Part shown: piece after piece, positions 16,358 to 24,688 of the stretch
Numbering within the stretch: position 1 is the stretch's first letter
How the letters are laid out: each line of letters begins with the position of its first letter
Notes under the pieces: generated by a model
Told to the model about the DNA's origin: nothing
Databases searched by the model: none
What the model saw: the letters and a program-made list of their open reading frames with translations, nothing else
Translations under genes and position numbers: made by a program
NCBI GenBank assembly: GCA_947258885.1
Contig: CAMYKD010000065.1
Span: 1-35,210, forward strand
Direction: 5' to 3'
From: an uncultured Kiloniellales bacterium
GTDB lineage: Bacteria; Pseudomonadota; Alphaproteobacteria; Kiloniellales; JAKSDN01
Length of the DNA stretch: 35,210 bases

Positions 16358-17658
16358 CCACCCTATGCCGCGACTGTCTGGCGCTGTTCCCGGCCTCGCC
16401 CGAAGACGGGCGCTGCCCGGCGTGCGGCGGGCCGCGCTTGAGGAGCCACCCGGAACTCGAGCAGCTCGCCATCGCCCACATCGACTGCGACGCATTCTAC
16501 GCCAGCGTGGAGAAACGGGACCGGCCCGAACTGCGCGACCGGCCGGTTTTGATCGGTGGCCGGCGGCGCGGCGTGGTCGCCGCGGCCTGCTACGTCGCAC
16601 GGCTCTATGGCGTACATTCCGCCATGCCCATGTTCAAGGCGCTCAAGGCCTGCCCCGGGGCCGTGGTCTTGCCGCCCGACATGGCCAAATACCGGCGTGT
16701 CGGCCATGAGGTCCGGCACATGATGCGCGCGCTGACGCCGCTGGTGGAACCCCTCTCGATCGACGAGGCCTTCCTGGACCTCTCGGGCACCGAGGCCCTG
16801 CACGGCGGTCCGCCCGCCCGCAGCCTGGCCGGGCTCGCGAGGCGTATCGAGCGGGACTGCGGGCTGACCGTCTCGATCGGCCTCAGCTACAACAAGTTCC
16901 TGGCCAAGGTCGCCTCGGACCTGGACAAGCCGCGCGGCTATGCCGTGATCGGCCGCGCCGAGGCCCGCGGCTTCCTGGACGACAAGCCGGTCGGCATCAT
17001 CTGGGGCGCCGGCGCGGCCCTGCAGAAGGCCCTGGCACGCGACGGGATCACCAAGGTGGGCGACCTCTGGGCCCATGAGGAATTGGATCTGATAGCCCGC
17101 TATGGCGCCATGGGCCGGCGCCTGTACCGCTTCGCGCGCGGCGAGGACGGCCGGCGGGTCGAGCCCGACGCCCCGACAAAGAGCATTTCGGCGGAAACCA
17201 CGTTCGACGAGGATATCGCGGATCTGGACGCGCTGTCCGCACGGCTTTGGCCGCTCTGCGAAACGGTGTCCCGCCGCCTGAAACGCGCCGATTTCGCCGG
17301 CCGGACCGTGACCTTGAAGCTCAAGACCGCGGAGTTTCGTCAACTCACCCGCAGCCGGCGCCTGTCCGACCCGACGCGCCTGGCCGAGGAGCTGTACCGC
17401 ACCGCCCGGCAGGTCCTGGCGCGCGAGGCCGACGGCCGTCGCTTTCGCCTGATCGGCGTCGGCGCGAGCGACCTGGTCGACGCGCTCCAGGCCGACCCGC
17501 CCGATCTGGCGGATCCGGGCCGTGCCCGGCGGGCCAAGGTGGAAGGGGCGATCGACGCGGTCCGCGCCAAGCTGGGCGATAAGGCGATCGACAAGGGCCG
17601 CGCCCTCGCGAGGCGACCGCGCCGCGGGGACAGCTCGTCCAATACCAAAGGTCACTGA
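16354..17658 (+). CDS. dinB: DNA polymerase IV (DinB, Y-family) with N-terminal zinc-ribbon-like motif
   Basis: A protein of 434 residues from the GTG at 16354. DinB is a low-fidelity translesion polymerase. Residues 1-30 hold two Cys pairs (C5/C8 and C21/C24: CRDC and CPAC), as in many alphaproteobacterial DinB proteins. The palm domain follows with the first metal-binding motif in AHIDCDAFYASVEKRDRPEL (about 44-63), the second in LSIDEAFLDLSGTEAL (about 133), then SIGLSYNKFLAKVASDLDKP. The little-finger region lies at about 270-375 (SISAETTFDEDI, LKLKTAEFRQLTRSRRL). The C-terminus is unusual: the last five residues (NTKGH) and the stop are encoded by the left inverted repeat of the element at 17641-17906, so the original C-terminus may have been replaced or shortened. 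Confidence 0.92.
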   Translation: MTTLCRDCLALFPASPEDGRCPACGGPRLRSHPELEQLAIAHIDCDAFYASVEKRDRPELRDRPVLIGGRRRGVVAAACYVARLYGVHSAMPMFKALKACPGAVVLPPDMAKYRRVGHEVRHMMRALTPLVEPLSIDEAFLDLSGTEALHGGPPARSLAGLARRIERDCGLTVSIGLSYNKFLAKVASDLDKPRGYAVIGRAEARGFLDDKPVGIIWGAGAALQKALARDGITKVGDLWAHEELDLIARYGAMGRRLYRFARGEDGRRVEPDAPTKSISAETTFDEDIADLDALSARLWPLCETVSRRLKRADFAGRTVTLKLKTAEFRQLTRSRRLSDPTRLAEELYRTARQVLAREADGRRFRLIGVGASDLVDALQADPPDLADPGRARRAKVEGAIDAVRAKLGDKAIDKGRALARRPRRGDSSSNTKGH

Positions 17659-17906
17659 TAATGACTCATTTCATGGGAGCGGATCGGGTCGCCCGGGTAG
17701 GCGCGGTGCGCAGCGCGATGCGCGCATCGGGCAAGCGCCGCAACGCACACGGCGCCCCGATGCGCCCCACCCGGAGGGCCGGGCGATTTTAGCCGCCAGC
17801 CGCGTTGCGCGCCGCTTGTTGTACCAGCACAACGGCGCAGCGCGCGCCTTGCTGGCGGCCAAAATCGCCTCGGTGAAATGCGTCATTATCAGTGACCTTT
17901 GGTATT
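17641..17906. mobile_element. 266-bp MITE-like element with 33-bp terminal inverted repeats
   Basis: The left terminus 17641-17673 begins aataccaaaggtcactgata and is the reverse complement of 17874-17906 with a single mismatch (t at 17666). Inside the right half is a second inverted repeat: gcgattttagccgccagc (17783-17800) against 17851-17868, again with one mismatch, around a GC-rich centre with partial pairing. A TA dinucleotide sits just inside each end (17643-17644, 17903-17904), compatible with TA-targeting IS630/mariner-type elements, though a palindrome ending in TA shows this trivially. There is no transposase. It provides the dinB stop and two bases of the eipB stop, and its hairpins could terminate both transcripts. 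A 71-codon open frame inside it (- strand, 17671-17886) is probably fortuitous. Copy number outside the window is unknown. Confidence 0.75.
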
Positions 17907-18741
17907 AAGGGCAGTCCGGCGGGGGCAGGGCTTCCAGCTGCTCGAGCGAGGCCTTGAGCGCGAAATCGGTGTAGTCGAACTCCAGCTGGTCGACCACGCC
18001 GTTGGCATAGATTCGTAGCGCCTGCTCGTGGTCCGGCTCGGGCGACTGTTCCTCGGTATCGAAATAGGCCATCTGCATGCGCCAGGACGCGACACCCGTG
18101 ATCAGCGGCGAGTCGAAAGACGGCGCCGTCCCGGCCGGGATCGTCCTCGCGACCGCGGCGTTCACGCCGAACAGCCCCTCCCGGCCGGTGCCGTCGAAAA
18201 CGGTCCGCCACAACAGAAGCTCCTTGCGCACCGCCGCCGCCAGGACGTCCTGGCTGTGCTGCGTCGGAAAGACCGTTCCCACCGGCAGGATCAGCACCCG
18301 CTCTTCGGGGGCGCTGTAGTCGACCCGGCCTCCCAGGCCCGGGCCCTCGAGCCGGGCCTTGCCACGGGTCTCCTCGGGAGCTTCGCCGTCGTCCGCCCGG
18401 CGTACGGCGAAGCGGTAGGATAGGCCGTCCTTGGATTCCCAGGCGTCCAGGGTCCAGCTGCTCTCGAAGTCATGCCCCTGGGAACTGGTCAGAACCATGC
18501 GCGTGCGCTGGTTGATCGTCCAGCCGTCGCAGCCCTCGATCCATTTGAACTCGATCCGGCCGCTGGCGTGGGTCACGCCGGGGCTGCCGTGCGATTTGCC
18601 GAGGCTCAGCTTGTAGACCGCGAAGTGCGGGGCGATGGCCGCCGCCGAAACCGGGGCGCCGCCGGCAGCCACCGACAAGGCCAGAACGGCGGCCAGACCG
18701 GGGAACGATTTGAAACCGAAAAACCCGCGGTGGCTGAACAT
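17905..18741 (-). CDS. eipB: EipB-like cell envelope integrity protein (DUF1849)
   Basis: A protein of 278 residues with a signal peptide (basic FGFKSFPG, then the hydrophobic LAAVLALSVAAGGAPVSAAA), so it is periplasmic. The body begins AIAPHFAVYKLSLGKSHGSP, then ASGRIEFKWIEGCDGWTINQ, the pattern of DUF1849/EipB, a beta-spiral protein required for envelope integrity in Brucella. EipB has a conserved disulfide between an early and a near-terminal cysteine. Here Cys71 (EGCDGW) and Cys277 (PPPDCP, the penultimate residue) fit that pair. Two bases of its TAA stop come from the right end of the repeat element at 17641-17906. Identification rests on remembered family patterns. Confidence 0.75.
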   Translation of the reverse strand: MFSHRGFFGFKSFPGLAAVLALSVAAGGAPVSAAAIAPHFAVYKLSLGKSHGSPGVTHASGRIEFKWIEGCDGWTINQRTRMVLTSSQGHDFESSWTLDAWESKDGLSYRFAVRRADDGEAPEETRGKARLEGPGLGGRVDYSAPEERVLILPVGTVFPTQHSQDVLAAAVRKELLLWRTVFDGTGREGLFGVNAAVARTIPAGTAPSFDSPLITGVASWRMQMAYFDTEEQSPEPDHEQALRIYANGVVDQLEFDYTDFALKASLEQLEALPPPDCP

Positions 18742-18967
18742 TTGCGCAATCCTCTCACCAAAACGAAGCCGAGTCCGACCGGCCAGGCAAGCCTCTCGGC
18801 CGTCCGTGTGATCTGGCCAGCACAGCAGCCGATTTCAAGCGCGCACCGGAATCGCGCCTGCGCCTTTCGCTCCACGAAGGCCGGATCCAGGCCCGGCAAA
18901 GCCTGCCGCGGGGCAGGTCTTGCCGCCGCCGAAGAGGCGAAAAGCCTGTCAAATACGGTCCCCGGTC

Positions 18968-18982
18968 TGGCACGCCCCTTGC
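18968..18982 (+). promoter_or_regulatory. Sigma-54 (-24/-12) promoter for the GGDEF gene
   Basis: TGGCACG at 18968-18974 followed after four bases by TTGC at 18979-18982 matches the RpoN consensus TGGCACG-N4-TTGC exactly, with the GG and GC elements ten bases apart as required. Transcription would begin near 18994, about 45 bases before the ATG at 19038. A short palindrome (cctgcc/ggcagg, 18902-18917) lies upstream. The rest of the 18742-19037 gap shows no gene. Confidence 0.65.
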
Positions 18983-19037
18983 GTGGAGTCCCGCATTCGA
19001 AACTTCGGCCCGAACGACATGGGGATGACGAGCCGCG

Positions 19038-19706
19038 ATGCAGAGCACACCGGTCCGATACGACGAAGTCCGCCGCCCCGCGCGCCTCAGGCGCAGGATC
19101 GCCGGCAACGCCTGGCGCCTCGACAAGGCGGGCCGCAAGCTGGTGGAGGACCTGCTGGAGGCCACAGCCGAGGCGGAGCGGCGACTCGCCGAGCAACGCG
19201 CGCGGATCCGCTACCTTGAAGACCTGTCGATCACCGACGAGCTGACCGGGCTCTTGAACCGGCGCGGCTTTCACGTGGAACTGGACCGGGCGCTGGCACG
19301 GGCCCAAAGGCGGGGCGAAACCGGGGTCCTGCTGCTCTGCGACTTGAACAATTTCAAGCCGATCAACGACACCTTCGGCCACCCGGCCGGCGATGCCGTG
19401 CTGTGCGCCGTGGCCGGGCTCCTGTGCCGCCGGACCCGGCGCAGCGACTATGTGGCCCGGCTGGGTGGCGACGAGTTCGCGGTCCTGATGACCGATACCG
19501 CGCCGACGCGGGCCGGGTCGCGTGCGGCCAGGCTGCAGGCGCAGCTGAACCAGCTCCGGATTGAGTGGGAGGACGCCAGGATCCCGGTATCCGCCGGCTT
19601 CGGCCTCGAAGCCTATGATGGCCGGAGCCGGCCGGACAGCCTGATGATCGCAGCCGACCGGGCGCTCTACCGCGGCAAGCAGCCGAGACTGGTCGAGGCC
19701 GGTTGA
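19038..19706 (+). CDS. GGDEF-domain diguanylate cyclase, soluble
   Basis: A protein of 222 residues. Residues 1-60 are highly charged, and residues about 35-60 (LVEDLLEATAEAERRLAEQR) look like a coiled coil that could mediate dimerisation. The GGDEF domain starts at SITDELTGLLNRRGF (about 65) and continues with LLLCDLNNFKPINDTFGHPA (about 94) and the signature VARLGGDEFAVLM (about 137). An RRSD sequence sits five residues before GGDEF, matching the RxxD inhibitory site. The active-site residues look intact, so it should make cyclic di-GMP from GTP. There is no recognisable sensor domain or membrane segment, so control is probably transcriptional; a sigma-54 promoter lies just upstream. A purine-rich SD is not evident before the ATG. 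Confidence 0.85.
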   Translation: MQSTPVRYDEVRRPARLRRRIAGNAWRLDKAGRKLVEDLLEATAEAERRLAEQRARIRYLEDLSITDELTGLLNRRGFHVELDRALARAQRRGETGVLLLCDLNNFKPINDTFGHPAGDAVLCAVAGLLCRRTRRSDYVARLGGDEFAVLMTDTAPTRAGSRAARLQAQLNQLRIEWEDARIPVSAGFGLEAYDGRSRPDSLMIAADRALYRGKQPRLVEAG

Positions 19707-19773
19707 TCCCGGAGCGGGCGTAGCCACCCGGACGTCTGGAGGTGCGGGCGGCCGGCCGTTAGACTGCGCGGCC

Positions 19774-20271
19774 ATGAAGTTCCCGCGCACCCTACGCCTG
19801 GACACCTCGGACCTCTATGTCTTCCGCTTGGCGGCGGAACCCGGGGAATGGGCGGTGCCGGGCAGCTTCGCCTTCCTCGGGCGCGATCCGGGCGATTTCG
19901 ACACCAAGGAGAAGCTGGCCTTTCGAAGCGGCTGGCTCGGCACCGAGAGTTTCGGCCGCGCCACCTTGAGCGAGGTCGCGGAGATCGGCGAGGCCGAGTT
20001 CTTCCAGGTGGTCGAGCGCCTCGCCCGGCACTTCGTCGAGCGCTACGGCGCGCCCGGCCTGGCCGCCGCCCTGCCGGCCGCGCGCGAGGAAGCCGACCAC
20101 GCCGCCTCGCTCTGCGAGCACGAGACCCGCACCCTGCTGGCCCTGGAACGCGAGCACGACACGGCGGGCCTGGTCGAGCGGTTCAGGGTGATCCGGCCGG
20201 AACGGGCGCGAGACCACACCCGAATTTGGGAGATCCTGCCCGACGAGGAGGAAAGCGGAGGCTCCGGCTGA
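19774..20271 (+). CDS. Conserved hypothetical protein, possibly DUF6505
   Basis: A protein of 165 residues, acidic and without membrane segments. The opening KFPRTLRLDTSDLYVFRLAA, then EPGEWAVPGSFAFLGRDPGD, and the later FRSGWLGTESFGRATL and EEADHAASLCEHETRTLLAL resemble, from memory, an alphaproteobacterial family of unknown function (DUF6505); this was not checked. No catalytic motif is evident. The ATG at 19774 has a TTAGACT sequence 8-15 bases upstream that could be a -10 element, which would give a very short leader. It lies alone between the diguanylate cyclase and the broken FAD/GcvT gene. Confidence 0.6.
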   Translation: MKFPRTLRLDTSDLYVFRLAAEPGEWAVPGSFAFLGRDPGDFDTKEKLAFRSGWLGTESFGRATLSEVAEIGEAEFFQVVERLARHFVERYGAPGLAAALPAAREEADHAASLCEHETRTLLALEREHDTAGLVERFRVIRPERARDHTRIWEILPDEEESGGSG

Positions 20272-20318
20272 ACGTTGGATCTGCCGGCCCGGTGTCGGGC
20301 TGGTGGGTTGATGCCGCT

Positions 20319-22783
20319 TTATGTCCGCGGTTTCAGATTTTCCGGGTCGTAGAGTGGTTCGTAACCAACGCCGGCCACCTCGACCGGGTAGGTATCGCCG
20401 AAGTACTCCACCTGGAACCTCTTGCCTTTGACGGCGTGCTCGTGAGGCAGATAGCCGAGAGCGATGTTCTTGCCGATTGTCGGGCCGTAGGCGATAGATG
20501 TGGTGAAGGAACGGCGCCCCTCCGAATCGGCCAAGGTCTCGCCTGTTTCAGGATCCATTATGGGCAGAACACCGACGGGATAACGCGCCACACCCTTGGA
20601 ATCCCGATCATCGGTGATCACCAAGGTGCAGAGCATGGCCGGCTGGTGATCCCGGGCGCGGTGCTCTAGATAGGCAGCCTTGCCAATGAAGTCGGCGTCC
20701 TTGACTTTGGGGCGCGCCAGGTCGGCCTCCAGAAGATTGTACTCGGTCAAGAGGTCCGCGTTCTGCAAGCGCAAGCTCTTTTCCAACCGGCGGGAATTGG
20801 CATAGGTCTCCACACCGAAGGGCATGACGTCCCGGGCGCGGATGGCATCCCAAACGGCAAGGCCGTCTTCAAGGGGAAGTTCTCATGGCCGAGGGCCTCG
20901 GGGTCCTCCACCACCTTTTGCAGGGTCGTCCTGGCATTGGGACCCCAAAGCCCGATGGTGGTGAAGTCGGTCGACACATCGGTGATCTCGACGTCGTAAT
21001 CCAGATCCTCCGCCATGCGTTTCATATAGACGAAATCTCGATTACCCGCATCCGCGCCGTCGACGAAGCGAATGCGGTCCGCCATGCGAAAGACCGTGAA
21101 GTCGGCCTTGACCATGCCCTTGTCATCGAGGAAGTGGGTGTAAATGCCCTTGCCGACCCGATCGTCGCCGCCGACCTTGGCAACGCAGAGGTACTCCATG
21201 AATTTCACGTGATCCGGGCCGGTCACATCATAGATGGCGAAGTGAGACAGATTGACCATACCGACGTCGGCGCTCATTTCGAGGTGCTCGGCGTTTGAAA
21301 CGCGCCAAAAATGGCGATTGTCCCATTCGTTTTCGCGGACCGGCACCCGATCGGCATACCTTTCCAACAAATGTTCGTTGCTGGCATAGCCGTGGGCGCG
21401 CTCCCACCCGCCGAGCTCCATGAAATAGCCGCCGAGTTCCTTCTCGCGCTCGTAGAACGGACTGCGGCGCACACCCCTGCCGCCCGCAAAGGGCTCTCGC
21501 GGATGGACGGCCGGATTGTAGATCTTCATCGCGGCTTCGGTGCAGCGGGCATGGATGAAGTCTTCGTCGGTTTGGAAGGGATAGAAGCGCGCATAGTCGA
21601 TCGCGTGATGATCGATCTCCGTTCGTCCGTCCGTCATCCAGTCGACCAGCAGCTTGGCCAGGCCGGGGCCGTCCTTGATCCAGATCGCCACGGCATACCA
21701 CAGACCGCGGACCTTCTGGCTTTCGCCCATCGACGGACCGCCGTCCGTCGTCACCTGGAGCAGGCCGTTGAAGGAGCGTTTTTCGTCGTACCCCAGTTCC
21801 GCGAGGATCGGGGTCAATTCCATCGCGCGCTCCATCGGCGCCATCACCTGGTCGATTTCCAGGTCGCGCTGCGAGGGAGAGAGGCGCGCTTCGGTCTTCT
21901 CCAGCAGGTCCCGCGGGTGGCAGAGACGCGGCTCCGTTTCCTCGTAGTAACCCCATTCGATCATGCCGCCCTCGGTGGTCTTGGGGTCGCCCGTGTCACG
22001 CATGTAGGCGGAGTTGCCCTGGTCGCGGAGAAGCGGCCAGCCGATCTCCTTGCCGGTTCCGGCGAATTCCTCGTAGGGACCGAACCACGAAAGCGGATGG
22101 TCGACCGGCATGACCGGCAGGTCCTCGCCGGCCATGCCGGCGACGACACGTCCCCAAAGCCCGGCACAGACGATGACGTAATCGGCCATGATCTTGCCGC
22201 GCGGGGTTTCGACGCCCTTGATGCGCCCCTTCTCGATGATCAGTCCGGTGGCGGGCGTGTTGGCGAAGGCCTTCAGCTTGCCGCTCTTCTCCGCATTCTC
22301 GACCAATAGGCCGCAGACAACCTGGGAGCGGGGCACGACAAGCCCGGCATCGGGATCCCACATGCCCCCCTGCACCAAGTCTTCCTCGATCAGCGGAAAC
22401 TTTTCCTTGATCTCCGCGGGGGTCACAAGCCGCACGCCGGTCCCAAAGGCCTTTCCGGAAGCAACCTTGCGCTTGATCTCGTCCATGCGGCCATCATCGC
22501 CGACCCGGGCGATTTCAAGCCCGCCCACCTTGGCGTAGTGTCCCATCCTTTCGAAGAAGTCGATGGAGTAGCGTGTCGTCCAACAGGAGAGGAAATCATG
22601 GCTGGTCGCGTAACAGAAATCGGATGCATGCGATGTCGAACCAATGTCCGTCGGGACCGCCGATTTGTCGATGCCGACGATATCGTCCCAGCCCCGCTCT
22701 ACCAGGTGGTGGGCCACCGAGGCCCCCACGATTCCACCCAAGCCGATGATGACGACTTTCGCTTTTTCCGGAAGCTCTGCCAT
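20319..22783 (-). pseudogene. FAD-dependent oxidoreductase fused to GcvT-like aminomethyltransferase, frameshifted
   Basis: The N-terminal part, from the ATG at 22783 (AELPEKAKVVIIGLGGIVGA), is a DAO-type FAD domain of the dimethylglycine/sarcosine dehydrogenase family. Visible are the dinucleotide loop GLGGIVGASVA and GSTSHASDF, where the His resembles the flavin-linkage position of that family. A GcvT-like folate-binding part starts near residue 420 (RRSPFYEREKELGGYFMELG, then VNLSHFAIYDVTGPDHVKFM). The frame breaks at about 20862-20880: after GHENFPLK the protein resumes in another frame as EDGLAVWDAIRARDVMPFGV and runs to 20319. The usual ISYVGExGWEL segment between them is missing, so about 25-30 codons appear deleted with a shift. 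An intact version would be about 850 residues and would demethylate an N-methylated substrate, passing the C1 unit to tetrahydrofolate. Confidence 0.8.
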
Positions 22784-22901
22784 TTGTTTTCTCCCGAAAC
22801 CGGGCCGACAAACTGGACCCCTTGAATCCATACCCCCCTATTAGAAATCCCCTGGTGCCTAAATGCAATTACAGTGGACGGTGCAGGCGCGACATCGAGA
22901 T

Positions 22902-22928
22902 AAGAAACGAGACCGTCATTCGTTTCTT
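22902..22928. promoter_or_regulatory. Perfect 9-bp dyad, candidate operator in a divergent promoter region
   Basis: aagaaacga (22902-22910) and tcgtttctt (22920-22928) are perfect inverted repeats separated by 9 bases. The dyad lies about 120 bases before the FAD/GcvT start and about 215 bases before the SRPBCC start, within the 361-base gap 22784-23144 that has no gene of its own. There is no T-run, so an operator seems likelier than a terminator. The cognate regulator is not in the window. Confidence 0.45.
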
Positions 22929-23144
22929 GCACCTTAAGTCTGCTTTTGGCTGAGGCTGTTGAACGATCCGCAAGGTCACGGTCATCCCCGAGAGCTCCTA
23001 CGACCCGGAGAACGCCCGTCCCAGGGCGTGAGCGCGGCGGACCGGGCAGACGGCCTTGTGGCGGTGCGTCCGGCACGGTTAGGATGAGTCTGTTCAATCG
23101 AGAACGAGACCCCTCAGGGTCCGCGAAACGGGAGGAAGACACCG

Positions 23145-23570
23145 ATGGCCAAAGTGCAGATGTCGATAAACCTGGGCGTACCCGCCGAGCAGGTGTGGGA
23201 GCTGATCGGCAGCTTCAACGCCCTGCCCGACTGGCACCCGGCAGTCGAGAAGAGCGAGATCGAGGGCGAGGGCACCGGCTCCATCCGGACCCTCCATCTG
23301 GCCGGCGGCGGCGGCACGATCCGCGAGCGCCTGGAGCAGATCGACGACGCAGGCAAGGTCTACAGCTATTCGATCCTGTCGAGCCCGCTTCCGGTGCTGA
23401 ACTACAGCTCCACGCTGCGCCTGCGCGAGGCCGAGGACGGCTCGGGCTGCACCGTGGAGTGGGAAAGCGACTTCCAGCCGTCCGGCGCGCCCGAGAACGA
23501 CGCGGTCGAGGTCATCCAGGGCGTCTACCAGGCCGGCTTCGACAACCTCAAGAAGATCTTCGGCGGCTGA
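23145..23570 (+). CDS. SRPBCC (START-like) family protein
   Basis: A protein of 141 residues, soluble. The helix-grip fold pattern of the SRPBCC/Polyketide_cyc2 family is visible: AKVQMSINLGVPAEQVWELIGSFNALPDWHPAV at the N-terminus, the central GTIRERLEQIDDAGKVYSYS, then EWESDFQPSGAPE, and a long C-terminal helix (AVEVIQGVYQAGFDNLKKIF). These proteins bind small hydrophobic ligands; no ligand can be read from the sequence. A strong GGGAGGAAG ribosome site precedes the ATG. The DHPS-like gene begins 35 bases after the stop, so the two are probably co-transcribed. A weak TTGTGG/TAGGAT promoter-like pair lies at 23056-23085. Confidence 0.85.
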   Translation: MAKVQMSINLGVPAEQVWELIGSFNALPDWHPAVEKSEIEGEGTGSIRTLHLAGGGGTIRERLEQIDDAGKVYSYSILSSPLPVLNYSSTLRLREAEDGSGCTVEWESDFQPSGAPENDAVEVIQGVYQAGFDNLKKIFGG

Positions 23571-23605
23571 CACCGGGGCCCTGGCCCAGCACGGAAGACC
23601 GGAGC

Positions 23606-24688
23606 ATGCCGGCGGCCGCCGGAACCGGCCTGCCGGCGACCCTGGCCGAGACCGCGCGCATCTATCTGCGGCCGGTCGGACTGACCTGCGGCAATGCGGC
23701 CGAGAAGTTCCTCGCCGCCGGGCAGGCCAAGCGGCTTGCCGGAGGCCCCTGGGTCTTCGCCGCCTGCGAGGTCGCGCTCCGCGCCCCCGAAGGTATCCGG
23801 CGGGCGGTCGCAAGCCTCGCGGAGATCGAGGCCTGGGCCGAGCGCCTGGCACCGCGGCTGCGCGACGGTCTTTCGGCGCAGCTCGGCCGGCTGACCGTCC
23901 CAAGGCGCGCGCCCGGCGGCGGGCCGCTCGAGCGGCCCTGGATCATGGGTGTGGTCGACGCGTCTTCCGATCCGGAGACCGCCGTGGCCCAGGGCCGGCA
24001 TCTGGCCGCGGCCGGCGCCGACATCCTGGAAATCGGCGGCGCGTTCGGCGCGGCATCCCTCGACGCGGCACGGTTTCGCCCGATCCTGCTAGGGCTTGCC
24101 GCGGACCCGTCCCTCGGGCGCGCGCTCCTGTCGGTCGAGGCCAGCCACCCAGAGGTGATGGCCGAGGCGCTGGCCGCCGGAGCGGCCGTCATAAACGGCC
24201 TGCCCGCCCCGACCGGCGACCCGGACAGCTTGGCGGCCGCCGCCCGAAGCGGCGCGCAGGTCGTGCTCACGCACGGGCGGGGCGACTCCGACGCGACGAG
24301 CCACGATCCGGACTACGCCGACGCGCCGCTCGATGTCTTCGACGTCCTCGAGGCCCGGACCGACGCCTGCGTCTCCGCCGGCATCCCCCGCGCGCGCCTG
24401 ATCGTCGATCCGGGCCTGGGTTTCGGCAAGCGCCCGGAGGACAATCTGGCGATCCTGCGCGCGCTCGCGCTCTACCACGGGCTCGGCTGTCCGGTCCTGC
24501 TCGACGTGGCGCGCGAGGATTTGACCGGCGAGCTGGACCGCGGCTTTCCACCGAGGGGGCGCCTGTCCGGCTCGCTCGCCGCCGCGGTCCACGCCCTGGA
24601 CCAGGGCGTGCAGATCCTGAAGGTGCGCGACGTGGCCGAGTTCCACCAGGCGCTCGACCTCTGGCGGCGCCTCACCGGCCTCGCATAG
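23606..24688 (+). CDS. Degenerate dihydropteroate synthase-like protein
   Basis: A protein of 360 residues. The first 110 residues (IYLRPVGLTCGNAAEKFLAA and on) resemble the N-terminal extension of alphaproteobacterial FolP. The TIM barrel follows and aligns with DHPS: IMGVVDASSDPE where FolP has the NVTPDSFSDGG loop; ADILEIGGAFGAAS where FolP has DVGGESTRPG; SVEASHPEVM for SVDTSKPEV; an intact VDPGLGFGKRPEDNLAILRA; VAREDLTG for the SRKS loop; and LKVRDV for RVHDV. Many residues that bind pyrophosphate and p-aminobenzoate are therefore changed while the pterin-side DPGxGFGK motif is kept. It is unlikely to be the normal folate enzyme; a paralogue for another pterin (for example a methanopterin-type cofactor) is a guess. 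Its 3' end lies opposite pqqE. Confidence 0.75.
   Translation: MPAAAGTGLPATLAETARIYLRPVGLTCGNAAEKFLAAGQAKRLAGGPWVFAACEVALRAPEGIRRAVASLAEIEAWAERLAPRLRDGLSAQLGRLTVPRRAPGGGPLERPWIMGVVDASSDPETAVAQGRHLAAAGADILEIGGAFGAASLDAARFRPILLGLAADPSLGRALLSVEASHPEVMAEALAAGAAVINGLPAPTGDPDSLAAAARSGAQVVLTHGRGDSDATSHDPDYADAPLDVFDVLEARTDACVSAGIPRARLIVDPGLGFGKRPEDNLAILRALALYHGLGCPVLLDVAREDLTGELDRGFPPRGRLSGSLAAAVHALDQGVQILKVRDVAEFHQALDLWRRLTGLA

Noticed and set aside
17671-17886. 71-codon - strand frame inside the inverted-repeat element, beginning THFTEAILAASKARAAP
   Set aside because: It is defined by the repeat arms themselves, has no transposase features and no ribosome site.
24089-24687. C-terminal 199 codons of the pqqE frame as a real domain
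   Set aside because: Low-complexity Arg/Gln/Gly/Val sequence antisense to a recognisable DHPS-like gene; treated as read-through.
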